DNA of 64,000 nt from Bradyrhizobiaceae bacterium (GTDB lineage Bacteria; Bacteroidota; Ignavibacteria; Kapaibacteriales; Kapaibacteriaceae), in the NCBI GenBank assembly GCA_024103135.1, contig JAGFIZ010000087.1, forward strand, positions 1-64,000, read 5' to 3'. A program made the position numbers and the translations under genes. This document shows, in pieces, positions 17,506-25,653 of the stretch (its first letter is position 1; each line of letters opens with the position of its first letter). The notes beneath the pieces were generated by a model. The model did no database searches, was not told the DNA's origin, and was given only the letters and a program-made list of their open reading frames with translations.

Positions 17506-17991
17506 ATGAGTCCAGAAAACGAACAGCACAGCCGACGCACCTTCTTACGCAATGCAACAGCATCCATCGGTCTTGCCTTGAGCGCAACGACCATTGCATC
17601 ACTCGTCGACGGATGCGAGTACACGGAGTCGAACCCAACTGGTCCTACCAAGTCATTCACTTACGACGTCTCCAACAACCCCGACATTCAGGTTGTTGGA
17701 GGCGTAGGGATCGATCTAGTTCCTGGATTGAACAACGACCAACCGGTGTTTATCTCACGCGTTGCGCAGAATGCCTTCGTCGTCTTTAGTGCTGTTTGCA
17801 CACACCAAGGTGCCATCGTCAACCCGCCTGCAGCACCTGGCGAGGACTGCATCTGCCCGAATCATCACAGTCAGTATTCACCGGTCGATGGACACGTAAC
17901 CAAGCAGCCAACGTCGGGAAGTGCAACGGATCTTCCCAAGTTTGCATCATCATTCGATGCAGCAACCAACATTCTCACCATCGTGGGCTGA
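17506..17991 (+). CDS. Tat-exported Rieske [2Fe-2S] protein
   Basis: 161 residues. N-terminal twin-arginine signal SRRTFLRNATASIGLALS, then DGC, possibly lipidated. The Rieske cluster ligands are Cys98 and His100 (CTHQGA) and Cys117 and His120 (CPNHHSQYS). The second box is CPNHH where many have CPCHG, and the disulfide partners are not obvious: the Cys before (Cys115) lies close to the second box. The protein is likely to be an electron carrier on the periplasmic side. Overlaps the following methyltransferase gene by 35 nt. Confidence 0.88.
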   Translation: MSPENEQHSRRTFLRNATASIGLALSATTIASLVDGCEYTESNPTGPTKSFTYDVSNNPDIQVVGGVGIDLVPGLNNDQPVFISRVAQNAFVVFSAVCTHQGAIVNPPAAPGEDCICPNHHSQYSPVDGHVTKQPTSGSATDLPKFASSFDAATNILTIVG

Positions 17992-19072
17992 CCAGTTCGC
18001 CAAAGCATTCCGTCGTATCACGTCGGCCAATGCTCACCTCAATGCTCACCTCAATGCTCACCTCAATGCTCATCACAAAGCTCATCTTAACACAGAGCTC
18101 GAGCAGCTCTTTCAATCACTCAATCCATCGGCCAACGATGCAGCATTGTTGCGTCATAGACTCTTCCAAGCTCTCCGCTACAACGATGTCAACGGGGCTT
18201 GGGAGGGGGCTTGGGACTACGTTGTCGACCCATCACGAGCATACCGACCGTCATGGTGTACGTTACCGGCTGACGATGACGCCTGGCTGCGTGATGCACC
18301 GGTATTCGTTCGGGTAAACACGCTGCGTACGAGTGTTGACGAGTGCTTTCGTGCCCTAGCCCCCTTCCAACCGATGCATCTTCACCATGAGTGTATTCGC
18401 CTTGATGCGCCGTTTGGCATGTTCAAGTCCACCGCATTTTCAAATGGGTGGTTCGAACAGCAGGATCTCAACTCGCAACGTGTGGGGCAGACAATCAGTG
18501 AGCAGGTCTTCCAAAAGTATCAGCCGAAGTACGTCGTCGACCTCTGTGCTGGCACTGGTGGGAAGACGCTGCACCTTTCTGCGTGCTTGAAGAATCGTGG
18601 ACGCATCATAGCACTCGACATTCACGAGGGTAAGCTCGAGACGCTACGCCGTCGTGCAACACGAGCAGGGGCAACAAACATCGAGACTCGCCACATCAGT
18701 TCGACAAAGGTGGTGAAGCGACTTGCCGGCAAGGCTGACCTTGTGCTTGTGGACGCGCCCTGTAGTGGCAGTGGCGTGATTCGAAGGAAGCCCGACATTC
18801 TCTATCACCAGCACCAAGCATCAGTGGACGAGTTGGTGTCTACGCAGCGACAGTTACTTCACAGGGCAGCGTCGATCTGCAAACCAAACGGCTACGTTGC
18901 CTATGTAACATGCAGCCTGCTCGATCAGGAATGCACGGAACAGCGCAACTACATGCTTGCAGAATGTCAGTCCACCCTGATAGATGAGTGGCGTACGACT
19001 ATCGGTCAAGACAACGGCGATGGTTTTTATTTCGCACTATTCCGCACTCCTGCGACGGTGCCTGCTGACTAG
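17957..19072 (+). CDS. RNA (cytosine-C5) methyltransferase, RsmB/NSUN family
   Basis: 371 residues from ATG 17957 (an ATG at 17921 would overlap more of the Rieske gene). The SAM-binding site VDLCAGTGGKTLHLS, the catalytic DAPCSGSGVIRRKPD and YVTCSLLDQEC, with both conserved Cys, identify the Nol1/Nop2/Sun fold that methylates C5 of cytosines in rRNA or tRNA. The N-terminal linker holds a run of NAHL repeats (residues ~25-45) made by a 12-bp DNA repeat at 18029-18075. Ends 4 nt inside the convergent gene at 19069. Contains two octamers (18204, 18358). Confidence 0.9.
   Translation: MQQPTFSPSWADQFAKAFRRITSANAHLNAHLNAHLNAHHKAHLNTELEQLFQSLNPSANDAALLRHRLFQALRYNDVNGAWEGAWDYVVDPSRAYRPSWCTLPADDDAWLRDAPVFVRVNTLRTSVDECFRALAPFQPMHLHHECIRLDAPFGMFKSTAFSNGWFEQQDLNSQRVGQTISEQVFQKYQPKYVVDLCAGTGGKTLHLSACLKNRGRIIALDIHEGKLETLRRRATRAGATNIETRHISSTKVVKRLAGKADLVLVDAPCSGSGVIRRKPDILYHQHQASVDELVSTQRQLLHRAASICKPNGYVAYVTCSLLDQECTEQRNYMLAECQSTLIDEWRTTIGQDNGDGFYFALFRTPATVPAD
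18029..18075. repeat. 12-bp in-frame repeat in the RsmB-like gene
   Basis: Four copies of AATGCTCACCTC followed by decayed ones, encoding NAHL units. It adds a His/Asn-rich segment to the N-terminal region of the methyltransferase. Confidence 0.8.
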
Positions 19073-19782
19073 GAGATCAGCACACGCATCAACTTGCGCT
19101 TGGCAACGGGGAGTATCGTCTCGTCGAACGGGAAGTCCAGATCGGTCGACATGTAATACGTCGCCGGATTCGGCAAATCGGAATGGTCACGCACCAGACC
19201 AATCTTGATCGATTCGGGTGACGGCATGGTTGTAGAGAGTTTGCGAGGTTCCAGCTCGTATGTTTTCAGTGCCCGATACTTATCGCCATCGGCGGTGTAG
19301 AGACTCATCTCGTAGCGGAGTACGTGGAGTAGGTGACGTCGCTCATCGGGTATTAGAGCATATCCTTCGTCGCGATACAGCGGCATGATTCCCACGACGT
19401 CGACGTTGAGGCTGTTGGTAACGAAGTCAAACATGACCACGCCTTCTTCGGTAACTGCCTGCATGAGCGGCAGTGCCCAGTCAACCAGTACAAACATCTT
19501 GTTGATGATGTCGGGTTCCGTTGGAAGTGCGTCGAACTTCAAGGTGCGATTGTCAAGGTCAACACCCGTCAACTTTCGTGGCAGCGATGTTGTGTATTGA
19601 GCTCTGTTTGACCGCAGCGTATCCAATGCATTCGTCAGCTCTATCAACTCTGCCAGTCCTGGATAGAGTCGATTCTTTCTAAACGATGCAGTGATATGCT
19701 CAAGGGCTGCTGCAATCGTCATTTGCGCACGTTCTGGGTCCTGTGCCCCGTTGGTGAACGTTTCCAGATCAAGTGATGCCAT
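19069..19782 (-). CDS. Hypothetical cytosolic protein
   Basis: 237 residues. The start at 19782 has an excellent AGGAGG 5 nt upstream, stronger than the longer frame to 19872. No signal peptide or membrane helix. An N-terminal helical part (QMTIAAALEHITASFRKNRLYP) is followed by mixed sequence with several acidic stretches. It matches no family I know. It stands alone between the convergent methyltransferase and the divergent DCC-family gene. Confidence 0.75.
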   Translation of the reverse strand: MASLDLETFTNGAQDPERAQMTIAAALEHITASFRKNRLYPGLAELIELTNALDTLRSNRAQYTTSLPRKLTGVDLDNRTLKFDALPTEPDIINKMFVLVDWALPLMQAVTEEGVVMFDFVTNSLNVDVVGIMPLYRDEGYALIPDERRHLLHVLRYEMSLYTADGDKYRALKTYELEPRKLSTTMPSPESIKIGLVRDHSDLPNPATYYMSTDLDFPFDETILPVAKRKLMRVLIS

Positions 19783-19914
19783 CTCGACCTCCTGTTCGCA
19801 TTGGTATGTTGTACAAGAAATAACAAACTGTACGCCAATTTTGTTACAGAGAAACTGATTTCTTCTCCACAAGAACCTTTGAACGTGAGTGAATCAACGC
19901 AGGACCAGCACTTG

Positions 19915-20325
19915 ATGTCGCATAGCTCCGAACACACGATTGTCATCTTTGATGGTGTATGCACACTCTGCAACTCTGCGGTGGACTTTCTTATCCGACA
20001 CGACAGAACGGAGCGACTAGTGTTTGGTTCGTTTCAGAGTGCCGAGGGTCAGCATGTTCTACAAAAGTTCGGACTCACAGAACCGCCTGATACGATCTAC
20101 GTTGTCCACGACGAACGGTTGTACAAGGAGTCCGATGCCGTGATGTTACTCTCCGGGTTCTTACAGCCATGGTATCTACGGGTAGCAGGGATGTGTGGAC
20201 GAGTGGTACCGAGGGGCATTCGAGATTTGTTGTACCGTTGGGTTGCCCGGAACCGTTATCGCTGGTTCGGGAAGAAGGAAAGCTGTCGGCTACCAACACC
20301 AGAAGAACGCAAGCGATTTCTTTGA
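19915..20325 (+). CDS. DCC-family thiol-disulfide oxidoreductase-like protein (DUF393)
   Basis: 136 residues from the ATG at 19915; a GTG at 19885 and an ATG at 19801 are alternatives. The family mark is FDGVCTLCNSAVDFLIRHD near residue 11, the DxxCxxC that gives the family its name, followed by FGSFQSAEGQ and the C-terminal YRWFGKKESCRLPTPEERKRF. DCC proteins are thioredoxin-like and poorly characterised. It is the last clear housekeeping-type gene before the repeat-rich island. Confidence 0.88.
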   Translation: MSHSSEHTIVIFDGVCTLCNSAVDFLIRHDRTERLVFGSFQSAEGQHVLQKFGLTEPPDTIYVVHDERLYKESDAVMLLSGFLQPWYLRVAGMCGRVVPRGIRDLLYRWVARNRYRWFGKKESCRLPTPEERKRFL

Positions 20326-20349
20326 ACCACGGTGGTGTTGTCGGTGAGC

Positions 20350-20495
20350 ATTAGGACCTCACGGTAATCATTGCGGAGGCTATGTCCACACACATTCCTA
20401 CGGTATGCATGGTATGCATGGTGTGCGTGGCGTGCATGGTATGCATGGTGTGCATGGTGTGCACGGCGTGCACGGTGTCCGCATCACGATGCTCG
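20350..20495 (+). pseudogene. Relic of the 3' end of a second DUF4143 ATPase gene
   Basis: This stretch aligns with the last ~30 codons of the intact ATPase gene (22452-22542): shared words include CTCACGGTAATCA, GGCTATG and CACACAC. It ends in VRITMLGI-stop against VVPITMLGA-stop in the intact gene. The GVH codons near the end have expanded into a 9-bp repeat. Everything upstream of it has been lost. Followed by copy 1 of the 300-bp repeat, exactly as the intact gene is followed by copy 2. Confidence 0.75.
20402..20480. repeat. 9-bp tandem repeat, about 8.7 copies
   Basis: Units are GGTATGCAT or GGTGTGCAC-like, eight full copies and a partial. In the frame of the ATPase relic they read Gly-Met/Val-His repeats, so they are an expansion of the GVH codons present once in the intact ATPase gene. 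Confidence 0.85.
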
Positions 20496-20529
20496 GCATC
20501 TAACGAATGCGGGCATGCTTCACTAGCAC

Positions 20530-20830
20530 CTCCCCACCGCGAATTGCGTCGAGGGATTCGTCGCCACGGAAACTATCGCCCCCTGCTGCCATAACGCTTT
20601 GCACAACCATCGCGTCGGCGTTGTCACACTACGTATGCTTCGCACCACTACACTCACACATCACTCCACACACTCACGTCATGCATGCCGGGCGGGAGAG
20701 TGCCATGTTCCGAGCTGACCCATTGTACTGGTCAAAAGCGGACAGGAGGAGTGTGTATGCTGGTGCCTGCGGGACTTTGGCGGCGGCGGCGGGGGGAGGG
20801 CCCGCAGGGATAGTAGGGGGCTTTGAGTTT
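20530..20830. repeat. Direct repeat copy 1 (301 bp) upstream of the DUF4143 ATPase
   Basis: Nearly identical to 22572-22871, from CTCCCCACCGCG to GGGGGCTTTGAGTTT. It contains GTTCCGAGCTGACCC, GGTCAAAAGCGGACAGG, a GGC trinucleotide run and an AGGGGGCT octamer at 20815. No convincing gene is read in either strand. Confidence 0.9.
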
Positions 20831-21050
20831 CGATCTCTCCATAGCTGACACTCCCAGTAGTTGATCACCCCAGAGTCATAGTCGCCCCGTTGAAACACCC
20901 TCTAGCCCGTCAGTACGATCGGTTGCACAGCGCGCACAGCCAGTGTTAAGGAGTTGTTGATCTTCTCACGATTGCGACGCTGACAGTATCCACCTGTCTG
21001 GCGTTCGTGTTGGTTTCGGAGTATCGTCCTTCAAAGTACTGCCACATTTA

Positions 21051-21252
21051 TTCTCTTGAATTCAGAGCATAGTTTCTCCCGAGTTCAGAGCAGTATTTCT
21101 CCCCCATTCGCCATCGTTTCGCCACCAGCTAGGGGCTTGTTTAGCCTTTTCTGAGAGATCATTTTCTCTACATTCGTGGAGTTATTCTCTCTACATTCGT
21201 GGAATTATTTTCTCTATATTCGTGGAATTATTTTCTCTGCATTCAAGGCATT
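21051..21252. repeat. 23-bp tandem repeats upstream of the ATPase gene
   Basis: Four good copies at 21161-21252 with core TTTCTCTACATTCGTGGA, and about three diverged copies at 21051-21120 (TTCAGAGCA versions). The unit length is not a multiple of three, so this is not coding. It ends 16 nt before the ATPase start codon, so copy number or bound factors could affect its expression. Confidence 0.8.
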
Positions 21253-21267
21253 ATTTTTCTCACACTT

Positions 21268-22542
21268 ATGCTCAGCTACGTTAATCGCCTTGTTGATCAA
21301 GAACTTAGAGAGATGCTTGCAAGATCTGGCGCAGTCGTCATCGAAGGTCCAAAAGCCTGCGGGAAGACGCTAACTGCCAGACAACTTGCGCATAGTGAGG
21401 TTCGGGTCGACGCAGATCCAACCGTACGGACATTGTTGAGCACCTCACCTGCGATTGTCCTTGAAGGTCCAACGCCGCGACTGTTTGACGAGTGGCAGGT
21501 GGTGCCTACTCTCTGGAACGTAATCCGTCATGCCGTGGACGATCGGCAATCCACAGGACAGTTCATCCTCACTGGGTCTGCAATGCCGGCGGACGATGCG
21601 ACGCGTCACTCCGGAGCCGGTCGGTTTAGTCGACTGCGAATGCGCCCCCTAACCAGTCTCGAGTCAGGCTTATCCAACGGATCGGTCAGCATTCAACATC
21701 TTGCAACGGGCAGCGTAACGCTTGCACTACCGCCCACAGAGCACTCACTAACAGACATCGTCGATGTCATTTGCGTAGGGGGCTGGCCAGCAAATCTCGG
21801 CAAGCCCAAGGATCAGGCAATCCGGAGTGTACATGAGTATGTTGACGAGATCACGCGGATTGACATCGCGACGTATGAAACTGGCCAGAAGCCCCGCGAC
21901 CCAGAACGCATTGCTGCCGTGATCCGTTCGATCGCTCGCGGAATAGGATCAGCAATCAAGACCACCACCATTACCAAGGACGTTAATGGCACTGAGGGCA
22001 TCCACGGTACCGTTGTTTCGCAGAAGACAGTCAGTACATACCTGGAAGCAACCTCCAAGGTGATGATCCTGGAACATCTACCTGCATGGCGGACACACTT
22101 ACGATCCCGAGCCATCCTTCGGAATTCTCCGAAGTTGTACTTCGCCGATCCATCTATCGCTGTAGCAGCATTGCGAGCCACACCGAAGGGGCTGTTGACC
22201 GACACTGCCTTGCTGGGACAGCTCTTCGAGAATCTTGTGATTCGTGACTTGTTGGTCTATGCACAGCATATTGACGCAACTGTTAGCTTCTACCGCGACA
22301 GCAACGGTCTGGAGGTGGACGCCGTAGTGGAGCATACCGACGGTGCGTGGCAAGCATTCGAGGTCAAGTTGAGCATGGAAGCTGTCGACGCCGCTGCTGC
22401 CACACTGCTGAACTTTGCTGCCACCGTCGACACATCCAAACGCGGTGAACCCAAGGCCCTCACAGTAATCACCAGCGTGGGCTATGCCTACACACGTCCC
22501 GACGGTGTACACGTTGTCCCCATCACGATGCTAGGTGCCTGA
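21268..22542 (+). CDS. AAA+ ATPase with DUF4143 domain
   Basis: 424 residues. Start at 21268; an ATG at 21199 lies in the 23-bp repeats and is unlikely. Order: AAA_14 ATPase (Walker A GPKACGKT at residue ~29, Walker B LFDEWQ, sensor region ILTGSAMP), winged-helix-like middle, C-terminal DUF4143 (LYFADPSIAVAALRAT, LFENLVIRDLLVYA, FYRDSNGLEVDAVVE, AFEVKLS), which looks like a PD-(D/E)xK-type nuclease fold with E-V-D and E-V-K residues. The family is widespread, usually orphan, function unproven; links to defence or toxin systems have been proposed. It sits between 300-bp direct repeats. Confidence 0.9.
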   Translation: MLSYVNRLVDQELREMLARSGAVVIEGPKACGKTLTARQLAHSEVRVDADPTVRTLLSTSPAIVLEGPTPRLFDEWQVVPTLWNVIRHAVDDRQSTGQFILTGSAMPADDATRHSGAGRFSRLRMRPLTSLESGLSNGSVSIQHLATGSVTLALPPTEHSLTDIVDVICVGGWPANLGKPKDQAIRSVHEYVDEITRIDIATYETGQKPRDPERIAAVIRSIARGIGSAIKTTTITKDVNGTEGIHGTVVSQKTVSTYLEATSKVMILEHLPAWRTHLRSRAILRNSPKLYFADPSIAVAALRATPKGLLTDTALLGQLFENLVIRDLLVYAQHIDATVSFYRDSNGLEVDAVVEHTDGAWQAFEVKLSMEAVDAAAATLLNFAATVDTSKRGEPKALTVITSVGYAYTRPDGVHVVPITMLGA

Positions 22543-22571
22543 CGGAAGTAGTCATGCTTCCTATTGTTATT

Positions 22572-22871
22572 CTCCCCACCGCGAATTGCGTCGAGGGATT
22601 CGTCGCCACGGAAACTGTCGCCCCCTGCTGCCATAACGCTTTGCACAACCATCGCGGCGGTGGTGTCACATAACGTATGCTTCGCACCACTACACTCACA
22701 CATCACTCCACACACTCACTTCATGCATGCCGGGCGGGAGAGTGCCATGTTCCGAGCTGACCCATTGTACTGGTCAAAAGCGGACAGGAGGAGTGTGTAT
22801 GCTGGTGCCTGCGAGACTTTGGCGGCGGCGGCGGGGGAGGGCCCGCAGGGATGGTAGGGGGCTTTGAGTTT
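22572..22871. repeat. Direct repeat copy 2 (300 bp) downstream of the DUF4143 ATPase
   Basis: Matches 20530-20830 with a handful of substitutions. With copy 1 it brackets the ATPase gene at 21268-22542. Carries an AGGGGGCT octamer at 22856. Confidence 0.9.
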
Positions 22872-22902
22872 AGGTGAATTGTGGGTTGTCAATTCAGCTT
22901 TA

Positions 22903-23103
22903 TTCGATCTCCGTCAGTCGTGCTGGGTGGTACGCCATGCCAAAGGCACCACGTGCAAAGCCCGTGTTGGGTCCGCTTTCCGCACCATCACCCCCTGGAT
23001 CGTGATCTGGCTGCAGCGACGGCATGTTGATGCCCTTGAGCCATCCGTTGATCGTATATGCGTAGTCGATACCTTGCACGCTGTCTTGTCCTAGCTCCAG
23101 TCG
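22903..23103 (-). pseudogene. Fragment of an Rhs-repeat protein gene
   Basis: About 65 codons read RLELGQDSVQGIDYAYTING then WLKGINMP and FARGAFGMA, the conserved core that precedes the toxin tip in Bacteroidota Rhs/YD-repeat proteins. Homology stops abruptly on both sides (left at a stop codon at 22900, right near 23103), so this is a remnant. It abuts copy 2 of the ATPase-associated repeat. Confidence 0.75.
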
Positions 23104-23447
23104 TTGGTGTGTTCCCTTTTGTCTACACAGCAATTGATTGAATATACAATCATGGAGTCCTTCTACAGCAATATTCTGGGAGGGGCTAGAAAGATACATT
23201 GCCTCTACTCAATTGGCGGCAGACCATCCGTCTTATGTGCACAATCATTGACCACAATCCGCTCGATACATTCCGCCACGATTGACCGGACGAACCACCA
23301 CCAACCCATTACATGTTGGCTTTCTAAACATTCTCGGCCGAGATAATCTAGATCCGGTGCCGAACACCTTAGAACACACACTGAATCTGATTGAATTGCT
23401 CTTACTAGGGTATTGCAGCAGACGACTCGTTCTACAAAAAGTCGGAC
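23104..23447. other. Non-coding stretch in the accessory island
   Basis: No frame here resembles a protein and no hairpin or repeat stands out. It is likely decayed sequence between the Rhs fragment and the NYN gene. Confidence 0.5.
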
Positions 23448-24032
23448 CTAGAAGCTGTAAATCACGTGTCGATCACTATGCTCAACCAGACTGTGTAACG
23501 AGGTACTTCCAATACCGACAATCCAAACCTCTACACCCTCCGTTCTAGCTAGTTTCATAGGGGCAATGAAATCCGAGTCTCCAGTCACCAAAACAATCGA
23601 ATCCACGATCTTTTTGGTTGCAAGCCAAGCCACGTCCAGACCGATCTTCATGTCAACGCCCTTTTGAACAAACCGGGGTGTTGAAGTTTTACCATTAACA
23701 TCCCAGCCTCTGAACTTGATTTCACCCCTTCGAACTGCTATACTTTCCATTTTAGACAAGTCTTGAAGCAGCTTCTTTTGGTAGCGATACTGGTTGCTTT
23801 TACTGAAGTCGACCGGGGATCCATTTGGCGGCGATTGCGTGCCCGAATACGGATCGCAATCGTAGAAATAGGTTCTTAGTAATCGAATGCCGGAATGAAC
23901 GGAATCCAGGTTGCGATGTATCTCAGCAATGAGTTTTGCAACGTCTGATGCACCCGGGACCTTTGATGCTTTTTTGTGTTTTTGCCATTCCGCCTTGAAA
24001 TAGCCGCCGTCAATCAAGGTTGCGTATTTCAT
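23448..24032 (-). CDS. NYN-domain (PIN-like) putative ribonuclease
   Basis: 194 residues from ATG 24032. The NYN fold is marked by ATLIDGGYF at the N-terminus (first metal Asp), KGVDMKIGLDVAWLA in the middle and VLVTGDSDFIAPMKLAR near the C-terminus, giving the acidic residues of a metal-dependent RNase site. LabA/DUF88-like members occur in phage-defence islands and as stand-alone RNases. Its position in a repeat-rich island next to the DUF4143 ATPase and an Rhs remnant fits a defence or accessory role, but that is inference. Confidence 0.88.
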   Translation of the reverse strand: MKYATLIDGGYFKAEWQKHKKASKVPGASDVAKLIAEIHRNLDSVHSGIRLLRTYFYDCDPYSGTQSPPNGSPVDFSKSNQYRYQKKLLQDLSKMESIAVRRGEIKFRGWDVNGKTSTPRFVQKGVDMKIGLDVAWLATKKIVDSIVLVTGDSDFIAPMKLARTEGVEVWIVGIGSTSLHSLVEHSDRHVIYSF

Positions 24033-24251
24033 GTCTGCAAAAAAAGGTTGACCCCCACCTGTTTCCAAGTGGAGGTCTTTAGTACCTGCCTACAGGTGTA
24101 ACGGTTAATTTTCGCATTGTTCTTACTTCCGCCAAACTACGCAAGTTGTTTCGCAAAAGCAATGGCAGAGGTCAAGAGTACGATGGTCGACCCGGCAGAT
24201 GCTGTTCCCAAAAGCCCCATAGGTGAGCCATGTTGGAAAAATCGACTGCAG

Positions 24252-24491
24252 TCAAGCGCCAACTTTCACGATGGTTGATGTTCCACTCGGATACATCTCA
24301 ACGTTAACGTCTGCACCTTCTTCAATCGCGTTACCAACTAATGTATCTGCACCAGTTCTCCCGAGCAGATACGTTGATTGGACCTGCTCTGTCGACTCTG
24401 ACTTCCTAACCATCTGTTGTGCAGGCAGTAAAGATGGAAGCACTACTAACAGCAGGAATGCAAGTCCATGATATATTCTGATGTTTCTCAT
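24252..24491 (-). CDS. Small secreted protein
   Basis: 79 residues: signal peptide (GLAFLLLVVLPSLLPAQ) followed by ~55 polar residues, Gly/Thr/Glu-rich, with a possible beta-hairpin (DVNVEMYPSGTSTIVKVG). No family recognised. It lies 37 nt downstream of the SUMF1 lipoprotein gene on the same strand and may be co-transcribed with it. Confidence 0.55.
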   Translation of the reverse strand: MRNIRIYHGLAFLLLVVLPSLLPAQQMVRKSESTEQVQSTYLLGRTGADTLVGNAIEEGADVNVEMYPSGTSTIVKVGA

Positions 24492-24528
24492 TGGCTACGC
24501 TAGATCGTATTGTGGGCTAAGAACAGAC

Positions 24529-25653
24529 CTAGTTGGTTCGGACGATTCTAAATCCAGTTGTCCAATTTTGTCTAGTCCTCGGACCACCAGTCTCTCGGTC
24601 AGACAGCGTTGTCTGCCCCCCTTCACTACCACATGCACCACCTCGCAACACTGTTTTGAGAGGATCGTGCTCGACATAAGGGTCGGTAACCGCATCATTA
24701 GTATAATCAGCATATCCATCAATGACCACTTCAAAAAGGTTACCGATAACGTCATGGAGACCCAATGCATTCGGCTTTTTCAAACCTACAGGCTGCGGCA
24801 TTGCATTATCCGGCAAGTACTCTGGTGCAGGGCTCGTGTTGTAGCGATACCAAGCGATCTCATCAAGAACTGCACTCGGATTCTTGCCATCGTAGTAACC
24901 GTTATATGTATTGTTGGTGTCACCGGCCCGAGCGGCATATTCCCATTCTGCGTTTGTCGGCAGTCTGTAACCATTTGCACTGCGATCCCATGTGAAGTTC
25001 GGACTGTTGATGGTGTATGCACGCTGAAGTCCCTCGGCGTCTGAAAGCTTATTGCAATATTCGACCATGTCGATGAATGTCACACAAGAGACTGGCCCAT
25101 TGACGATCGTGTCTCTTGACGGATTGAAGCCCATGACGCTCGTGAACTGCTCTTGAGTGACCTCGGTCTTTGCAACGAGAAAAGATCTCGTCAATGTTAC
25201 TTGATGTTTGGGCCATTCCCCGGTGCTACCGACTCTGCCTCTTGTCCCTCCCATCATAAACGTTCCCGCTTGCACGAGGATCATTTCTGGATGTGAGGGA
25301 ACGATCTTGTCGCCAGCAATAACGAAGTCCTGATCGGTAACGTTTGCATTGGAAACGGTTGCCGTTCGTGTTGGAGGTGCGAAGCTATTGTCGGGCTTTG
25401 CTGGACTAATGGTGTACGTGCCTGGTTCAAGACCAGATAGTGACCAGTTGCCGCTGACATCCGTGGTGTCCTTGCGCGAGCCGACGGTGACGACCACACC
25501 CTCAACGGACTCGGCTGCCGTTGGTGTAACCTTGCCACTGATCGAATACGTTGTTCCGGGTGGGGTTGGACTATCGGATCCACATCCAACGATGATGCAG
25601 GAAAAGATGAGTAGTGCGAAGAACGACGACGCATGTGTTAGAGAGCGAATCAT
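24529..25653 (-). CDS. SUMF1/FGE-domain lipoprotein with carboxypeptidase-like repeat
   Basis: 374 residues. Lipobox FSCIIVGC (lipidated Cys24), a carboxypeptidase-regulatory-like beta-sandwich (residues ~35-110: YSISGKVTPTA, DTTDVSGNWSLSGLEPGTYT), then a formylglycine-generating-enzyme-like fold: FMMGGTRGR, TKTEVTQEQF-like, RLPTNAEWEYAARAG, LHDVIGNLFEVV, LRGGACGS and FRIVRTN. The reactive Cys pair of true formylglycine-generating enzymes is not seen at its usual place, so it is probably not a sulfatase activator; many surface SUMF1 domains bind ligands or have unknown roles. Confidence 0.85.
   Translation of the reverse strand: MIRSLTHASSFFALLIFSCIIVGCGSDSPTPPGTTYSISGKVTPTAAESVEGVVVTVGSRKDTTDVSGNWSLSGLEPGTYTISPAKPDNSFAPPTRTATVSNANVTDQDFVIAGDKIVPSHPEMILVQAGTFMMGGTRGRVGSTGEWPKHQVTLTRSFLVAKTEVTQEQFTSVMGFNPSRDTIVNGPVSCVTFIDMVEYCNKLSDAEGLQRAYTINSPNFTWDRSANGYRLPTNAEWEYAARAGDTNNTYNGYYDGKNPSAVLDEIAWYRYNTSPAPEYLPDNAMPQPVGLKKPNALGLHDVIGNLFEVVIDGYADYTNDAVTDPYVEHDPLKTVLRGGACGSEGGQTTLSDRETGGPRTRQNWTTGFRIVRTN

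Noticed and set aside
24140-24225. Short minus-strand frame with a hydrophobic stretch (LLGTASAGSTIVLLTSAIAFA)
   Set aside because: Only 27 codons from its ATG, no ribosome site; may be a relic of a membrane protein but cannot be supported.
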